64,000 bases of DNA from DATGMS01 sp035303945 (GTDB lineage: Bacteria; Bacteroidota; Bacteroidia; Cytophagales; Cyclobacteriaceae), in assembly GCA_035303945.1 (NCBI GenBank), contig DATGQZ010000012.1, forward strand, positions 19,900-83,899, given 5' to 3'. Within the stretch, counting starts at the first letter, position 1. Each line of letters opens with the position of its first letter. The translations under genes were made by a program, and so were the position numbers. The notes beneath the pieces were generated by a model. That model was given only the letters and a program-made list of their open reading frames with translations, searched no databases and was not told the origin of the DNA. Below are positions 26,742 to 35,639 of the stretch, piece after piece.

Positions 26742-27503
26742 ATGAAGATTTTAATTTCAAATGATGACGGTATTTATAGTCCTGGTATTCTCGCCCTTGC
26801 CGAAGTAGCTGCCGCTTTTGGGGAAGTAAGAATTGTTGCTCCCGATGTGGAACAATCCTCCATGGGTCACGCCGTGACCGCCTCTAGGCCTTTATCATAC
26901 CGGAAAACGAAAATCAAAGATTTTGAAGCTTTTCGGGTCAACGGCACGCCGGCAGACTGCGTTTCTCTGGGATGTTTTCATTGGGACAAAGTTGATCTGG
27001 TCCTTTCCGGCATCAACTTAGGCACCAATCTAGGCAACTCCATGTGGCACTCCGGCACGCTGGCAGCCGCCAAGCAAGCTGCACTTTTGGGAATAAAAGG
27101 TGTCGCCTTCAGCACGCCAAGTTCTAAAGAGGAAATTGACTTTGAACCTATCAAACCTTTTATCCATATGGTCCTGGAATTTTTGATTAAAGAAGATGCG
27201 CCGGCCTTGGTCAATGTGAACCTCCCACCCCAACCTAAAGGCATCAGGTGGGCGCGACAGTCAGTTCGCCATTACGATGGCTTGGTCAAACCCTCTCATG
27301 ACCCTATGGGGCGAGAACATTATTGGTTTACTGTCGTTCCGATTGAAGAAACGGAAGAGGATACGGACCGCTGGGCGATGGAAAACGATATGGTATCTCT
27401 CACTCCTCTTCGACTAGACCTCACCGATGACGAAGAACTTGAGAGAATGCTGTCTATGAACGTATTCCCGCTATCTGATAAATCAGATGCCTTTCAACGA
27501 TAA
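26742..27503 (+). CDS. surE: 5'/3'-nucleotidase SurE
   Basis: Metal-dependent survival protein of 253 aa that dephosphorylates nucleoside monophosphates and, in E. coli, short polyphosphate. The metal site is intact: SNDDGIYSPGI with the DD pair near residues 8-9, then DVEQSSMGHAVT, NGTPADCV and SGINLGTNLGNSMWHSGT. The C-terminal part is typical. It ends at a strong terminator and stands alone on the plus strand between two minus-strand groups. Confidence 0.96.
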   Translation: MKILISNDDGIYSPGILALAEVAAAFGEVRIVAPDVEQSSMGHAVTASRPLSYRKTKIKDFEAFRVNGTPADCVSLGCFHWDKVDLVLSGINLGTNLGNSMWHSGTLAAAKQAALLGIKGVAFSTPSSKEEIDFEPIKPFIHMVLEFLIKEDAPALVNVNLPPQPKGIRWARQSVRHYDGLVKPSHDPMGREHYWFTVVPIEETEEDTDRWAMENDMVSLTPLRLDLTDDEELERMLSMNVFPLSDKSDAFQR

Positions 27504-27521
27504 CCTGTCGCGTGCATTTGC

Positions 27522-27567
27522 AAAAGGCAGAAAAACCGAGACCTCAACCTCCTTTTCTGCCTTTTTT
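27522..27567 (+). terminator. Rho-independent terminator after surE
   Basis: A perfect 13-bp stem AAAAGGCAGAAAA (27522-27534) / TTTTCTGCCTTTT (27553-27565) with an 18-nt loop, followed by further T. It begins 18 bp after the surE stop. By symmetry it could also serve the leftward gene ending at 27638. Confidence 0.85.
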
Positions 27568-27637
27568 GTTTCCAATCCTAAACACACTGTGTCCGAACTA
27601 CCCCGCAAGGGGATCTGCCTGATGCTGTTTGCCTAGC

Positions 27638-28036
27638 TTAATTTCGCTTATTGCCTTGCTGATCAAAAGTCATCTTATCACCATTGTCGAAGGTAAGCTC
27701 ATAATAGGTATTACCAGCCTCCGAAAATTGACGGCTGTTCGTCAGTCGCTTCTGTCTCAGAGATTCGTCATTTTTCAATTTATCAGCAATGGCTTGAGGA
27801 AGGTCATTCATTGCCCCACTGTTGTCCCCTTGGGTTTGTATGGTATCGTTCCTGATGGCATTGTTATCAGGAATACCTTCCGCTGGAACTCCTCGGCTAT
27901 TATACTCCTCTCTTATTACTGATGTATCTCTTCTGTCCATCATTGCATTATCTTCGGTATTTTTCACCGTATTAGTTTCACAGGAACCAAGAGCAAAAGC
28001 TCCCGCTAGGGACATTAAACAAATAATTTTTTTCAT
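27638..28036 (-). CDS. Lipoprotein of unknown function
   Basis: A 132-aa lipoprotein. The signal KKIICLMSLAGAFALGSC has a lipobox Cys at about 19. A polar, probably disordered stretch (20-80) follows, then a short C-terminal domain: LPQAIADKLKNDESLRQKRL, then NTYYELTFDNGDKMTFDQQGN. The tail resembles the PepSY-like/BLIP-like beta-hairpins found in small Bacteroidota lipoproteins (YYELTF.NG....FD..G). Function unknown. It is divergent from the K+ channel gene. Confidence 0.7.
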   Translation of the reverse strand: MKKIICLMSLAGAFALGSCETNTVKNTEDNAMMDRRDTSVIREEYNSRGVPAEGIPDNNAIRNDTIQTQGDNSGAMNDLPQAIADKLKNDESLRQKRLTNSRQFSEAGNTYYELTFDNGDKMTFDQQGNKRN

Positions 28037-28138
28037 GGTATATAGTGGTTAGTTATGGCTACAAAATTCAAATTGTGTGCCTAATGTCTTGGCACAGGTT
28101 TAGAGAATTAAAGATCAAACCGCACATCCACCACCGCC

Positions 28139-29149
28139 ATGGCTGAAATAGTATGCCTCATCATTGGAATTTTCCTCATAATCGTGATCTTTAGAGACAT
28201 TCTCTTCACAACCTACTCCATGGAGGGCGGCGGCGAATTGACCGACTTCTTTTTAAAGCATTCCTGGTTTGGGCTTTTATGGCTTTGCGGAGGAGATGGA
28301 CGCAAAAAACTGTTGAATTATGCAGGCATGTTTATGATGATCAGCCTGATTGTATTGTGGAGTTTGGGATTGTGGTTAGGTGTTTTTCTTTTGTTCGCCT
28401 CTGACCCTAGTGCTATTGTTCACTCGGACACCCTTCAGCACACAGATCTATGGGAAAAGGCTTATTTTTCCGGTTATGTACTAACTACCATGGGGCTGGG
28501 GGATTATATGCCTATCAATGCCTACTGGGGCATTTTGTCCGCTGTATTTTCTTTTTTTGGCCTCCTTTTTATCACGCTTATGGTATCCTACGCTGTTCCG
28601 GTTTTATCCAATGTCATCACCAAAAAGCAACTGAGTCTATTTGTTCAACAACATGGAGACTCCCCCGCAGCACTCATAGACTATCTTTGGAACGGAAAGG
28701 ACTTTTCACGCTTAGAGCAATTCAGACAGCAGCTTCAGCAAAGTATTCTCACCATCGCCCAAAGCTACAGAGCCTATCCTATCCTGCATTATTTTCACAC
28801 CAACAAGCAAAATGAGTCATTAATTGTCACTTTATGCATGTTGGACGAAACATTAGCGATAATGCAACAATATATTTCTCCTGAACAATGGGAGGAAAAG
28901 GAGCTTCTTCCCTTGCAAAAGGCTATAGATCACTACTTGAACACCATGAGAGACACCTATGGCTATGCGGAAGACGAAAGCACAGAAATCCCCTCACTAG
29001 ATTTACAGATGCTTTCCAAAATGGGGATAAGGTGGAACAACAATTCCAATTTTGACTGGCAGCGGAAGCAGCTTTGGTCGCGGTTGTTGAACTCCAAAGG
29101 TTGGACATGGAAAGAAGTTTACCCAACACAGCAAGCGAAAGTCGCATAA
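28139..29149 (+). CDS. Potassium channel family protein (two-TM, Ion_trans_2)
   Basis: Membrane protein of 336 aa. Hydrophobic helices lie at about 3-24, 62-90 and 135-160. The pore loop VLTTMGLGDYMPIN contains TMGLGD at 117-122, a variant of the K+ selectivity filter TVGYGD/TVGLGD. The C-terminal 170 residues are soluble and helical (SLFVQQHGDSPAALIDYLWNG onward) with no RCK/TrkA NAD-binding motif, so gating input is unknown. Potassium flux is the usual first response to osmotic change, which fits the nearby MscS and trehalose genes. Confidence 0.82.
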   Translation: MAEIVCLIIGIFLIIVIFRDILFTTYSMEGGGELTDFFLKHSWFGLLWLCGGDGRKKLLNYAGMFMMISLIVLWSLGLWLGVFLLFASDPSAIVHSDTLQHTDLWEKAYFSGYVLTTMGLGDYMPINAYWGILSAVFSFFGLLFITLMVSYAVPVLSNVITKKQLSLFVQQHGDSPAALIDYLWNGKDFSRLEQFRQQLQQSILTIAQSYRAYPILHYFHTNKQNESLIVTLCMLDETLAIMQQYISPEQWEEKELLPLQKAIDHYLNTMRDTYGYAEDESTEIPSLDLQMLSKMGIRWNNNSNFDWQRKQLWSRLLNSKGWTWKEVYPTQQAKVA

Positions 29150-29151
29150 AA

Positions 29152-29409
29152 TTATGTTGCTTTCCCTTTGTGGTCCCAATGATCCTTTACCACCTTTCCA
29201 TCATCGTCCATCACCAGTCGACGCGCATACCTTTCTCCTTTAACTTGCCCATTTGCATCGCGCTTACCTAGAAATAATAGTATCGGCCGTCCCTCAGCAT
29301 CCGTTTTAAAGGATAAATCGTATTTTTTGAATTTAAGATCTACCATGGTGGAAGGGGCATATATCTTGTTCAATAGCTTTATGATGGGCCTTCCTAATGC
29401 TGTGATCAT
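29152..29409 (-). CDS. Small conserved hypothetical protein (85 aa)
   Basis: An 85-aa protein, not recognised. It begins MITALGRPIIKLLNKIYAPSTM and continues with a likely beta-sheet (FKKYDLSFKTDAEGRPILLFLGK, then GERYARRLVMDDDGKVVKDHWDHKGK). The alternating strands with DAEGRP and DANGQ turns look like a real small fold and not an antisense shadow. No signal peptide. It converges with the K+ channel gene, with only 2 bp between the stops. Confidence 0.55.
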   Translation of the reverse strand: MITALGRPIIKLLNKIYAPSTMVDLKFKKYDLSFKTDAEGRPILLFLGKRDANGQVKGERYARRLVMDDDGKVVKDHWDHKGKAT

Positions 29410-29525
29410 TGCTTGGTATTTTATGAGAACGAAAACCTAAGGATCAGCCCACATTTTATGCCTTTTTCTAAGATGCAGTATTTTATGACCGGAGTTCAAT
29501 TTTCAATTTGTAAAATAGCTTTTAT

Positions 29526-30221
29526 ATGAACAAAAAAAAAGTTGCAGTGATTACTGGCGGAAGCTTTGGCATTGGTCGGGCAGTTGCAGAAAAATTGGTG
29601 GAAGAAAATTACGCGGTCATCAGTGCTGATATCCATCCGCCAAAAGAAAAAAGCCCTGTTCATCATGTCAATTGCGACATTACCAAAGCCGAAGATATCG
29701 CCCGACTTTATGAGCAGGTAAAGGGCCGTTTTGGATTACCGAATGTACTTATATCCAATGCTGGACAGGGCATCCACGAGAAAATTACCGAGGGAGATCC
29801 TGAAAAGTGGGCACGAATTATAGATATCAACCTGATGGGTGCACTGCGTTTTGTCAGAGCATTCGTAGGGGAAATGATGCAGCAGGGTAAAGGCAGCATA
29901 TTCTTTATCTCCTCCACCGCGGCCAACCAAGCCTACAGTTATGGAGGAATTTATTCAGCTTCCAAAGCAGCCCTTAATATGGTGGCCAAGACATTGAAGC
30001 TTGAGACAGAAGGCAAAGTGAGAGTCAGCGTCATTAGCCCTGGAGTCGTCGATTCGTCATTTTTTGAAAACATGGTCAGTGGCCATCACACGGTTTCAGA
30101 TATTGGTTGGGGCAGTATATCACCTGAACAGGTAGCAGCAATCCTACATCAGGCTTTACTGCTTCCGTCTCACATCAACCTTTCTGAAATTACCATCACC
30201 CCTACCCTACAACCCAATTAA
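29526..30221 (+). CDS. SDR-family NAD(P)-dependent oxidoreductase
   Basis: Classical short-chain dehydrogenase/reductase of 231 aa. The Rossmann motif GGSFGIG (TGxxxGIG type) is near residues 11-17, NAG in ISNAGQGIHE, the catalytic Ser in FFISSTAAN, and the YxxxK motif in GIYSASKAALNMVAK. Lys and Arg are absent after the second strand, where ISADIHPP has Asp, so NAD(H) is more likely than NADP(H). Substrate unknown. Last plus-strand gene before the sugar cluster. Confidence 0.88.
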   Translation: MNKKKVAVITGGSFGIGRAVAEKLVEENYAVISADIHPPKEKSPVHHVNCDITKAEDIARLYEQVKGRFGLPNVLISNAGQGIHEKITEGDPEKWARIIDINLMGALRFVRAFVGEMMQQGKGSIFFISSTAANQAYSYGGIYSASKAALNMVAKTLKLETEGKVRVSVISPGVVDSSFFENMVSGHHTVSDIGWGSISPEQVAAILHQALLLPSHINLSEITITPTLQPN

Positions 30222-30374
30222 AGTTGTGGTGCATTTTCTCCGTGATAAGGGAGGTATTCTCCCCACACTGTAGACATAATTTTAAAAAAAGCGGGGCTTC
30301 TACAGCTGCTTCTTCCGATTCGTCTTGTGGAATACATATTGTAAACATTCCCCATCGACACCAACTGTACTTCC

Positions 30375-31491
30375 ATGAAAAGAATCCTAATAACCGGGGG
30401 AGCCGGATTCATCGGTTCTCATCTCTGTGATGAACTTTTAAAAAACAACTACTCCATCACCGTCCTTGACAACCTTTCAGAACAAGTCCATGGAAAGGAT
30501 ATCCTCAGACCAGAATACCTCGACGATCGCGTACATCTCGTAAAAGGGGACGTTCGCGATGCGGCGCTTGTGGAGCAACTGGTGAAGGAGACCGAAGCCG
30601 TTTATCATTTTGCCGCACTAGTGGGGGTCGGCCAATCCATGTATGAGATTAAAGAATACACCGACGTAAACAATGTAGGCACCGCCACGCTGCTAGAAGC
30701 TATTATTAAACATCCGGTGAAAAAACTGGTGGTGGCATCAAGCATGAGTATTTATGGCGAAGGATTATACAGGGATGCGGCAGGTGCCACTTACCACAAC
30801 GCCTCACGCGCAATTGATCAGCTGAAGGCAAATGAATGGGAAGTTTACAGTAAAGATGGAAAACTTGCTGGAACCCATACCTACGGACGAAACAAAAAGT
30901 CCGAATCTTTCCTCTGTATACGCTTTGTCAAAATATGATCAAGAGCAGCTGTGTCTACTTACCTGCAAAGCCTACAATATTCCCGTAAGTGCTTTGAGAT
31001 TTTTCAATGTCTATGGTACCAGACAATCGCTATCTAACCCTTATACAGGGGTGATGGCAATATTTTCCTCCCGACTTTTAAACAACCGTCCCCCTTTGAT
31101 TTTTGAAGACGGTAACCAACAGAGAGACTTTGTACATGTAAAAGATATTGCTCGAGCTTGCCGACTTGCCTTAGAAGTCCCGGGATCCAACCAACAAGTA
31201 TTTAATATCGGTAGTGGGGAACACTATACCATTAGCTCTTTGGCTAGAATATTGGCTAAAACCATGGGTAAAGAGGAAATCGAACCAGAAATCACGGGAG
31301 AGTATCGTGTTGGAGATATTCGCCACTGTTTTGCTGACATTTCTAAAGCACGACAAATTTTAGGCTACAGTCCTCAGGTGTCGCTTGAGGAAGGTATGAA
31401 AGAACTTGCAGAATGGCTGGAATCACAGTTGGCAGTAGATCATGTAGACAAGGCAAAAGCCGAATTGGCATCTAGAGGGCTGACCGTTTAA
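30375..31491 (+). pseudogene. NAD-dependent epimerase/dehydratase, frameshifted
   Basis: Nucleotide-sugar epimerase/dehydratase of the extended SDR family, about 372 codons, split by one frameshift. The first frame (30375-30938) holds the NAD motif GGAGFIGSHLCDELL and VVASSMSIYGEG, but ends in unrelated residues (THTYGRNKKSESFLC). The next frame (to 31491) carries the continuation LLEPIPTDETKSPNLSSVYALSKYDQEQL with the YxxxK motif, then RQSLSNPYTGVMAIF and VHVKDIARA. Homology passes from frame to frame at 30861-30865, where removing one base (for example C30864) restores the frame. The rest is well conserved, so a recent mutation, an assembly error or recoding are all possible. An ATG at 30832 in the second frame is unlikely to give a functional enzyme. 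Confidence 0.82.
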
Positions 31492-31503
31492 ACCACTACA
31501 ACG

Positions 31504-33606
31504 ATGAAAAATCACCAACTAAAGGACCGCTACAGCAACGGAACCTCAAAGGAAGAAAAAGTCTTCGGCATTCTTCAATGGTTCCATCTAGGCGAATATG
31601 ACAAGGTTGAAAAAACCCTAAAAGACCTAAAGACTTTGGGCATCACTCATTTGAGAACGGGAATATCTTGGGCTGATTATTATACCAAAGAAGGCCCTGC
31701 CTGGTATGACTGGCTTCTTCCGCGATTAGCCCAAGAGGTAGATATCCTACCTTGCTTCCTCTATACCCCTCCCTCCATTGGGATCGAACATAAAACATCC
31801 TCTCCTCCCAAAGGACCGAAAAAATACGCTGACTTTCTGGACGTATTTATCAACAGGCATGGACAGCATTTTGAGTGGGTAGAGCTTTGGAATGAGCCAA
31901 ACAACCGCAGTGAGTATGACTATACCCTTGATTCTAACTGGGATATTTTTTCTGAGATGATCATCTTCGCTGCCTATTGGTGCAAGCAACTTAGCAAAAA
32001 GGTTGTCTTGGGGGGGATGAGTCCGGTGGATTGTAATTGGCTGGATTTTATGGCCCAAAGAAAAGTGCTTGACAATGTAGATGCAGTAGGCATTCATGGT
32101 TTCCCCGGCACATTTGACCCCCACTTCCGCCCTTGGGATGATCAAATCGAGGCGGTAAAAAAAGTATTAGAAGATCATCAGTTACAGACGGAGATTTGGG
32201 TAACGGAAGCGGGCTTTTCTACTTGGCAATACGATGAAAAGCAACAACTTCAGGAGTTTGTCAAAGTAGCTAACTCCGGCGCTGACAGAGTTTACTGGTA
32301 TACTTTATACGATCTTAACCCTTCTCTTCCAACCGTAGATGGTTTTCATGTTGATGACAGAGAGTATTACTTTGGGATGAAAACGTACGAGGGCAAGCCA
32401 AAATTGCTTTTTAGAATGTTTGAAGTATTTGATTTGGACACCATCAACAGCATGGACTGGTGGAATGCCAGAGACAACAAAAATCAAAAAGTGGCAGCAC
32501 CTTCTTATGTTTTGATCACTGGAGGGGCAGGATTTATCGGCGTTAACCTAGCTCACCACTTGCTCAACCAGGGGCATAAAGTAATCATCTACGACAACCT
32601 GTCAAGGGCGGGGGTAGAGAAAAACCTTCAATGGCTGCTTTCAGTGCACAGGCGGAGCGACATATGGGTAGAAATTGCGGATGTACGAAACGCTCTTCGT
32701 CTCAAACAGGTAGTAGCTCAAGCAAAAATGGTCTACCACCTGGCTGCCCAAGTGGCGGTGACCACCAGTTTAGATGATCCCAGTCATGATTTTGAGGTAA
32801 ATATTCAGGGGACCTTCAACCTCTTGGAGGCTATAAGAACATCTTCGCATCAGCCACCATTGGTATTTACTTCTACCAATAAAGTGTACGGGGACCTTCC
32901 CGATTTGGCATTTGAACAATCAGAAACCCGTTATTATCCTCAGAACAGTCAAATCAAACAAAATGGGATTAACGAAAACCAACCACTGACATTTCATAGC
33001 CCCTATGGGGCATCCAAAGGTGCCGCCGATCAGTACGTACTCGATTATGCCCGTTCGTACAACCTTAAAGCAGTGGTGTTCAGGATGAGCTGTATATACG
33101 GGCCACATCAGTTTGGAACCGAAGATCAAGGTTGGGTGGCCCACTTCTTAATCCAAGCGATCAAAGGCCGTAAAATCCACATTTATGGCGATGGCAAACA
33201 AGTAAGGGATATTCTTTTTGTAGAGGACCTATTGAAGGCTTTTGTAGCTGCATGGGATCACATGGAGACAGTCAAAGGAGAAGTCTTCAATATCGGTGGC
33301 GGTGTTGGAAATGCCATCAGTCTTCTTGAACTGCTTAACCTTATTGAAATTAAGCACAAGCTCAAGATAGATCTGGCTTTTGGGGGCGCCCGCACCGGCG
33401 ATCAGGTCTATTATGTTTCCGACACCAACAAGTTTAAAGAAGCCGTTGGTTGGAAGCCTTCAGTTCCTATTCAAGAAGGTTTAGAGAAAATTTTTAATTG
33501 GTTGTGCGAGCAGCACCTTCCCAGTTCAAACAAAGGAAAGTTAAAAGACAATTTGGTACATGAATACATCTCACGCACCGCTGGTAACGGCACAAACGCG
33601 AACTAG
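31504..33606 (+). CDS. Glycoside hydrolase (clan A)-NAD epimerase fusion protein
   Basis: A 700-aa two-domain protein. Residues 1-320 form a (beta/alpha)8 domain of clan GH-A type: WVELWNEPN supplies a candidate acid/base Glu131 and IWVTEAGFSTW a candidate nucleophile Glu235. It resembles GH39/GH5-like cellulase folds, though I cannot assign a family. Residues 335-690 form an extended SDR: LITGGAGFIGVNL (GGAGFIG at 340-346), STNKVYGD, YGASKGAADQYV (YxxxK) and RMSCIYGPHQFGTEDQGW, closest to CDP-paratose/tyvelose 2-epimerases. No signal peptide, so both act in the cytoplasm. It starts 12 bp after the epimerase gene, and its 3' end overlaps the next gene by 47 bp. Confidence 0.85.
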   Translation: MKNHQLKDRYSNGTSKEEKVFGILQWFHLGEYDKVEKTLKDLKTLGITHLRTGISWADYYTKEGPAWYDWLLPRLAQEVDILPCFLYTPPSIGIEHKTSSPPKGPKKYADFLDVFINRHGQHFEWVELWNEPNNRSEYDYTLDSNWDIFSEMIIFAAYWCKQLSKKVVLGGMSPVDCNWLDFMAQRKVLDNVDAVGIHGFPGTFDPHFRPWDDQIEAVKKVLEDHQLQTEIWVTEAGFSTWQYDEKQQLQEFVKVANSGADRVYWYTLYDLNPSLPTVDGFHVDDREYYFGMKTYEGKPKLLFRMFEVFDLDTINSMDWWNARDNKNQKVAAPSYVLITGGAGFIGVNLAHHLLNQGHKVIIYDNLSRAGVEKNLQWLLSVHRRSDIWVEIADVRNALRLKQVVAQAKMVYHLAAQVAVTTSLDDPSHDFEVNIQGTFNLLEAIRTSSHQPPLVFTSTNKVYGDLPDLAFEQSETRYYPQNSQIKQNGINENQPLTFHSPYGASKGAADQYVLDYARSYNLKAVVFRMSCIYGPHQFGTEDQGWVAHFLIQAIKGRKIHIYGDGKQVRDILFVEDLLKAFVAAWDHMETVKGEVFNIGGGVGNAISLLELLNLIEIKHKLKIDLAFGGARTGDQVYYVSDTNKFKEAVGWKPSVPIQEGLEKIFNWLCEQHLPSSNKGKLKDNLVHEYISRTAGNGTNAN

Positions 33607-34567
33607 TACAACATCATATCAAACAGCAGTTATCGATCGCCCTCAATCCATTGCTTATATAGAACAGGCAAAAAGCTTTGGTCCAGATCAATTATGGGTA
33701 AGGTTGGAAGGAGTCGGCTTGTGTGCCTCCAACATCCCAGTCTGGGAGGGCAGGGAGTGGTTCCAATACCCACTGGATCCCGGCACCCCGGGGCACGAAG
33801 GCTGGGGAATTGTTGAAGACTTTGGTGATCAAGTTACCGGTTTTCATGTGGGCCAGCGGGTTGCTATACTCCAAGGCAATGCCTTTTCCGAATATTTAGC
33901 AGTTTCTGCTGAAAATGCCGTGGTGCTTCCCCCCGAACTGGAGGGCATGCCTTTCCCGGGGGAGCCACTGGGCTGTCTCATGAACATCTTCAAACGGGCA
34001 GACATACAAGCAGGACAAACCGTAGCAGTAATCGGTCTCGGGTTTCTAGGTTTAGGACTGATCAAGTTATGCAAAGAAAAAGGAGCTAAAGTCGTGGCCT
34101 TGTCCCGTCGGGACTCTTCTCTGCAAATCGCTTCTGGAGATGCTGATATGTGCCTCAAGATGGACGACCACTACCAGATCGTAGAAAGGGTACAACATTA
34201 TACCGAGGGCAGAGGCTGCGAAAGGGTGATTGAATGTACGGGCAAGCAGTGGCCACTGGATTTAGCGACAGACATTATTGGAGATTATGGCAAGCTGATT
34301 ATCGCCGGCTATCATCAGGATGGGCTTAGGAATGTCAACCTGCAAAAATGGAATTGGAAAGCATTAGATGTCATCAATGCCCATGAGCGCGACCCCAATA
34401 GATATAAAGAAGGTATTATTGCGGCAATTGAAGCTACCCAAAAAGGAGTGATCCATCCAAGGGAGCTGTTGAGCCACGAATTTACCTTTGACCAACTTAG
34501 TGAAGCCATGGCCATGCTTTCCGCCTGTCCTGAAGGCTTCATCAAAGGCTATATCAAATTCATATAA
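33560..34567 (+). CDS. Zinc-type alcohol dehydrogenase-like MDR protein
   Basis: Medium-chain dehydrogenase/reductase of 335 aa. A GroES-like N-terminal half has GVGLCASNIPVWEG (catalytic-zinc Cys position) and GHEGWGIVEDFGDQVTGFHVGQRVAI. The Rossmann half has VAVIGLGFLGLGLIKLCK. The four-Cys structural-zinc lobe of classical ADHs is missing. In this cluster it probably oxidises or reduces a sugar or sugar-derived alcohol, which is inference. The start at 33560 overlaps the fusion gene by 47 bp; a later start is possible, as the first 20 residues are not conserved-looking. Confidence 0.85.
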   Translation: MNTSHAPLVTAQTRTSTTSYQTAVIDRPQSIAYIEQAKSFGPDQLWVRLEGVGLCASNIPVWEGREWFQYPLDPGTPGHEGWGIVEDFGDQVTGFHVGQRVAILQGNAFSEYLAVSAENAVVLPPELEGMPFPGEPLGCLMNIFKRADIQAGQTVAVIGLGFLGLGLIKLCKEKGAKVVALSRRDSSLQIASGDADMCLKMDDHYQIVERVQHYTEGRGCERVIECTGKQWPLDLATDIIGDYGKLIIAGYHQDGLRNVNLQKWNWKALDVINAHERDPNRYKEGIIAAIEATQKGVIHPRELLSHEFTFDQLSEAMAMLSACPEGFIKGYIKFI

Positions 34568-34586
34568 TTTTTAAACCATCTAAAAA

Positions 34587-35600
34587 ATGATAGAAACCGC
34601 AAAAGATACCCTCCCAAAGTTGGGATTTTTAGGAGTGGGTTGGATTGGCAAAAACCGCTTAGAGGCACTTACAACAGAAGGATTGACAGAAGATATTGCC
34701 ATATGTGATCCTCATCAGCCTTCTGTGGAAAACACTTTAAAATCAGTACCATCAGCTAAGGTCAGCGAAAGCTTCGATGAACTCCTGAACTCAGATGTGG
34801 ACGGCATCGTTATCGCCACGCCGAGCGCCCTTCATTCTAAACAAGCTATACAGGCTTTGCAAAGAGGCAAAGCGGTATTTTGTCAAAAACCGCTAGGCAG
34901 GGATCTGACGGAAACCAAAGCTGTGGTACACGCTGCCCAGCAAGCTGATAGACTGTTAGCGGTTGATTATTCCTATCGCTTCACAAAAGGAATCGCAGCG
35001 GTCAAAGAACTACTTGATCAGGAGGCGCTGGGAAAAATTTTTGCTGTAGAAGCGATTTTTCATAATGCTTATGGACCGGACAAGGCTTGGTTTTATGACC
35101 CCGGTCTTTCTGGAGGCGGTTGCCTAATAGACTTGGGCTCGCACTTGGTCGACCTCATATTTTATCTCTTCAAGTCCCCTTCTATAGAAGTGCGTTATGC
35201 AAACCTGCTTGCGCAAGGAAGGCCTTTAGTCAGTCGCGGAGAAAGAGTAGAGGATTTTGCAGAGGCCCAATTAAAGACCTCCACCGGCATCAGCATCCAC
35301 CTGGCTTGCAGTTGGAAATTGTCCGTGGGCAAAGATGCAGCTATCGCCCTGAAGATTTACGGCACCCATGGCGGCGTATCCTTTCATAACGTCAACGGAT
35401 CCTTTTACGATTTTCAAGCTGACTTCTTCACCCAAAATAACCGAAAAACATTGGTTAACCCACCTGATGACTGGGGCGGCAAAGCCATTCAACATTGGGG
35501 GAGGCAGTTAGCAAAGGGCAACCAGTTTAACAACGAAAACTACGAGCTGATAAAATCGGCTGCCTTATTGGAGGAGATATATAAATACACGGGAATCTAG
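34587..35600 (+). CDS. Gfo/Idh/MocA family oxidoreductase
   Basis: NAD(P)-dependent sugar oxidoreductase of 337 aa. The N-terminal Rossmann domain has LGFLGVGWIGKNRLEAL (GxGxxG), DGIVIATPSALHSKQAIQAL, and the family EKP motif as FCQKPLGRDL, with Gln in place of Glu, a known variation. The C-terminal GFO_IDH_MocA domain has GGGCLIDLGSHLVDLIFYLF with the conserved Asp/His pair. Typical substrates are inositols, glucose-fructose or UDP-sugars; the one used here is unknown. It lies 19 bp after the MDR gene. Confidence 0.9.
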   Translation: MIETAKDTLPKLGFLGVGWIGKNRLEALTTEGLTEDIAICDPHQPSVENTLKSVPSAKVSESFDELLNSDVDGIVIATPSALHSKQAIQALQRGKAVFCQKPLGRDLTETKAVVHAAQQADRLLAVDYSYRFTKGIAAVKELLDQEALGKIFAVEAIFHNAYGPDKAWFYDPGLSGGGCLIDLGSHLVDLIFYLFKSPSIEVRYANLLAQGRPLVSRGERVEDFAEAQLKTSTGISIHLACSWKLSVGKDAAIALKIYGTHGGVSFHNVNGSFYDFQADFFTQNNRKTLVNPPDDWGGKAIQHWGRQLAKGNQFNNENYELIKSAALLEEIYKYTGI

Positions 35601-35639
35601 ATTCAGCTGCTCTGTCCAATTTCCTAAAAAGATTTTATC

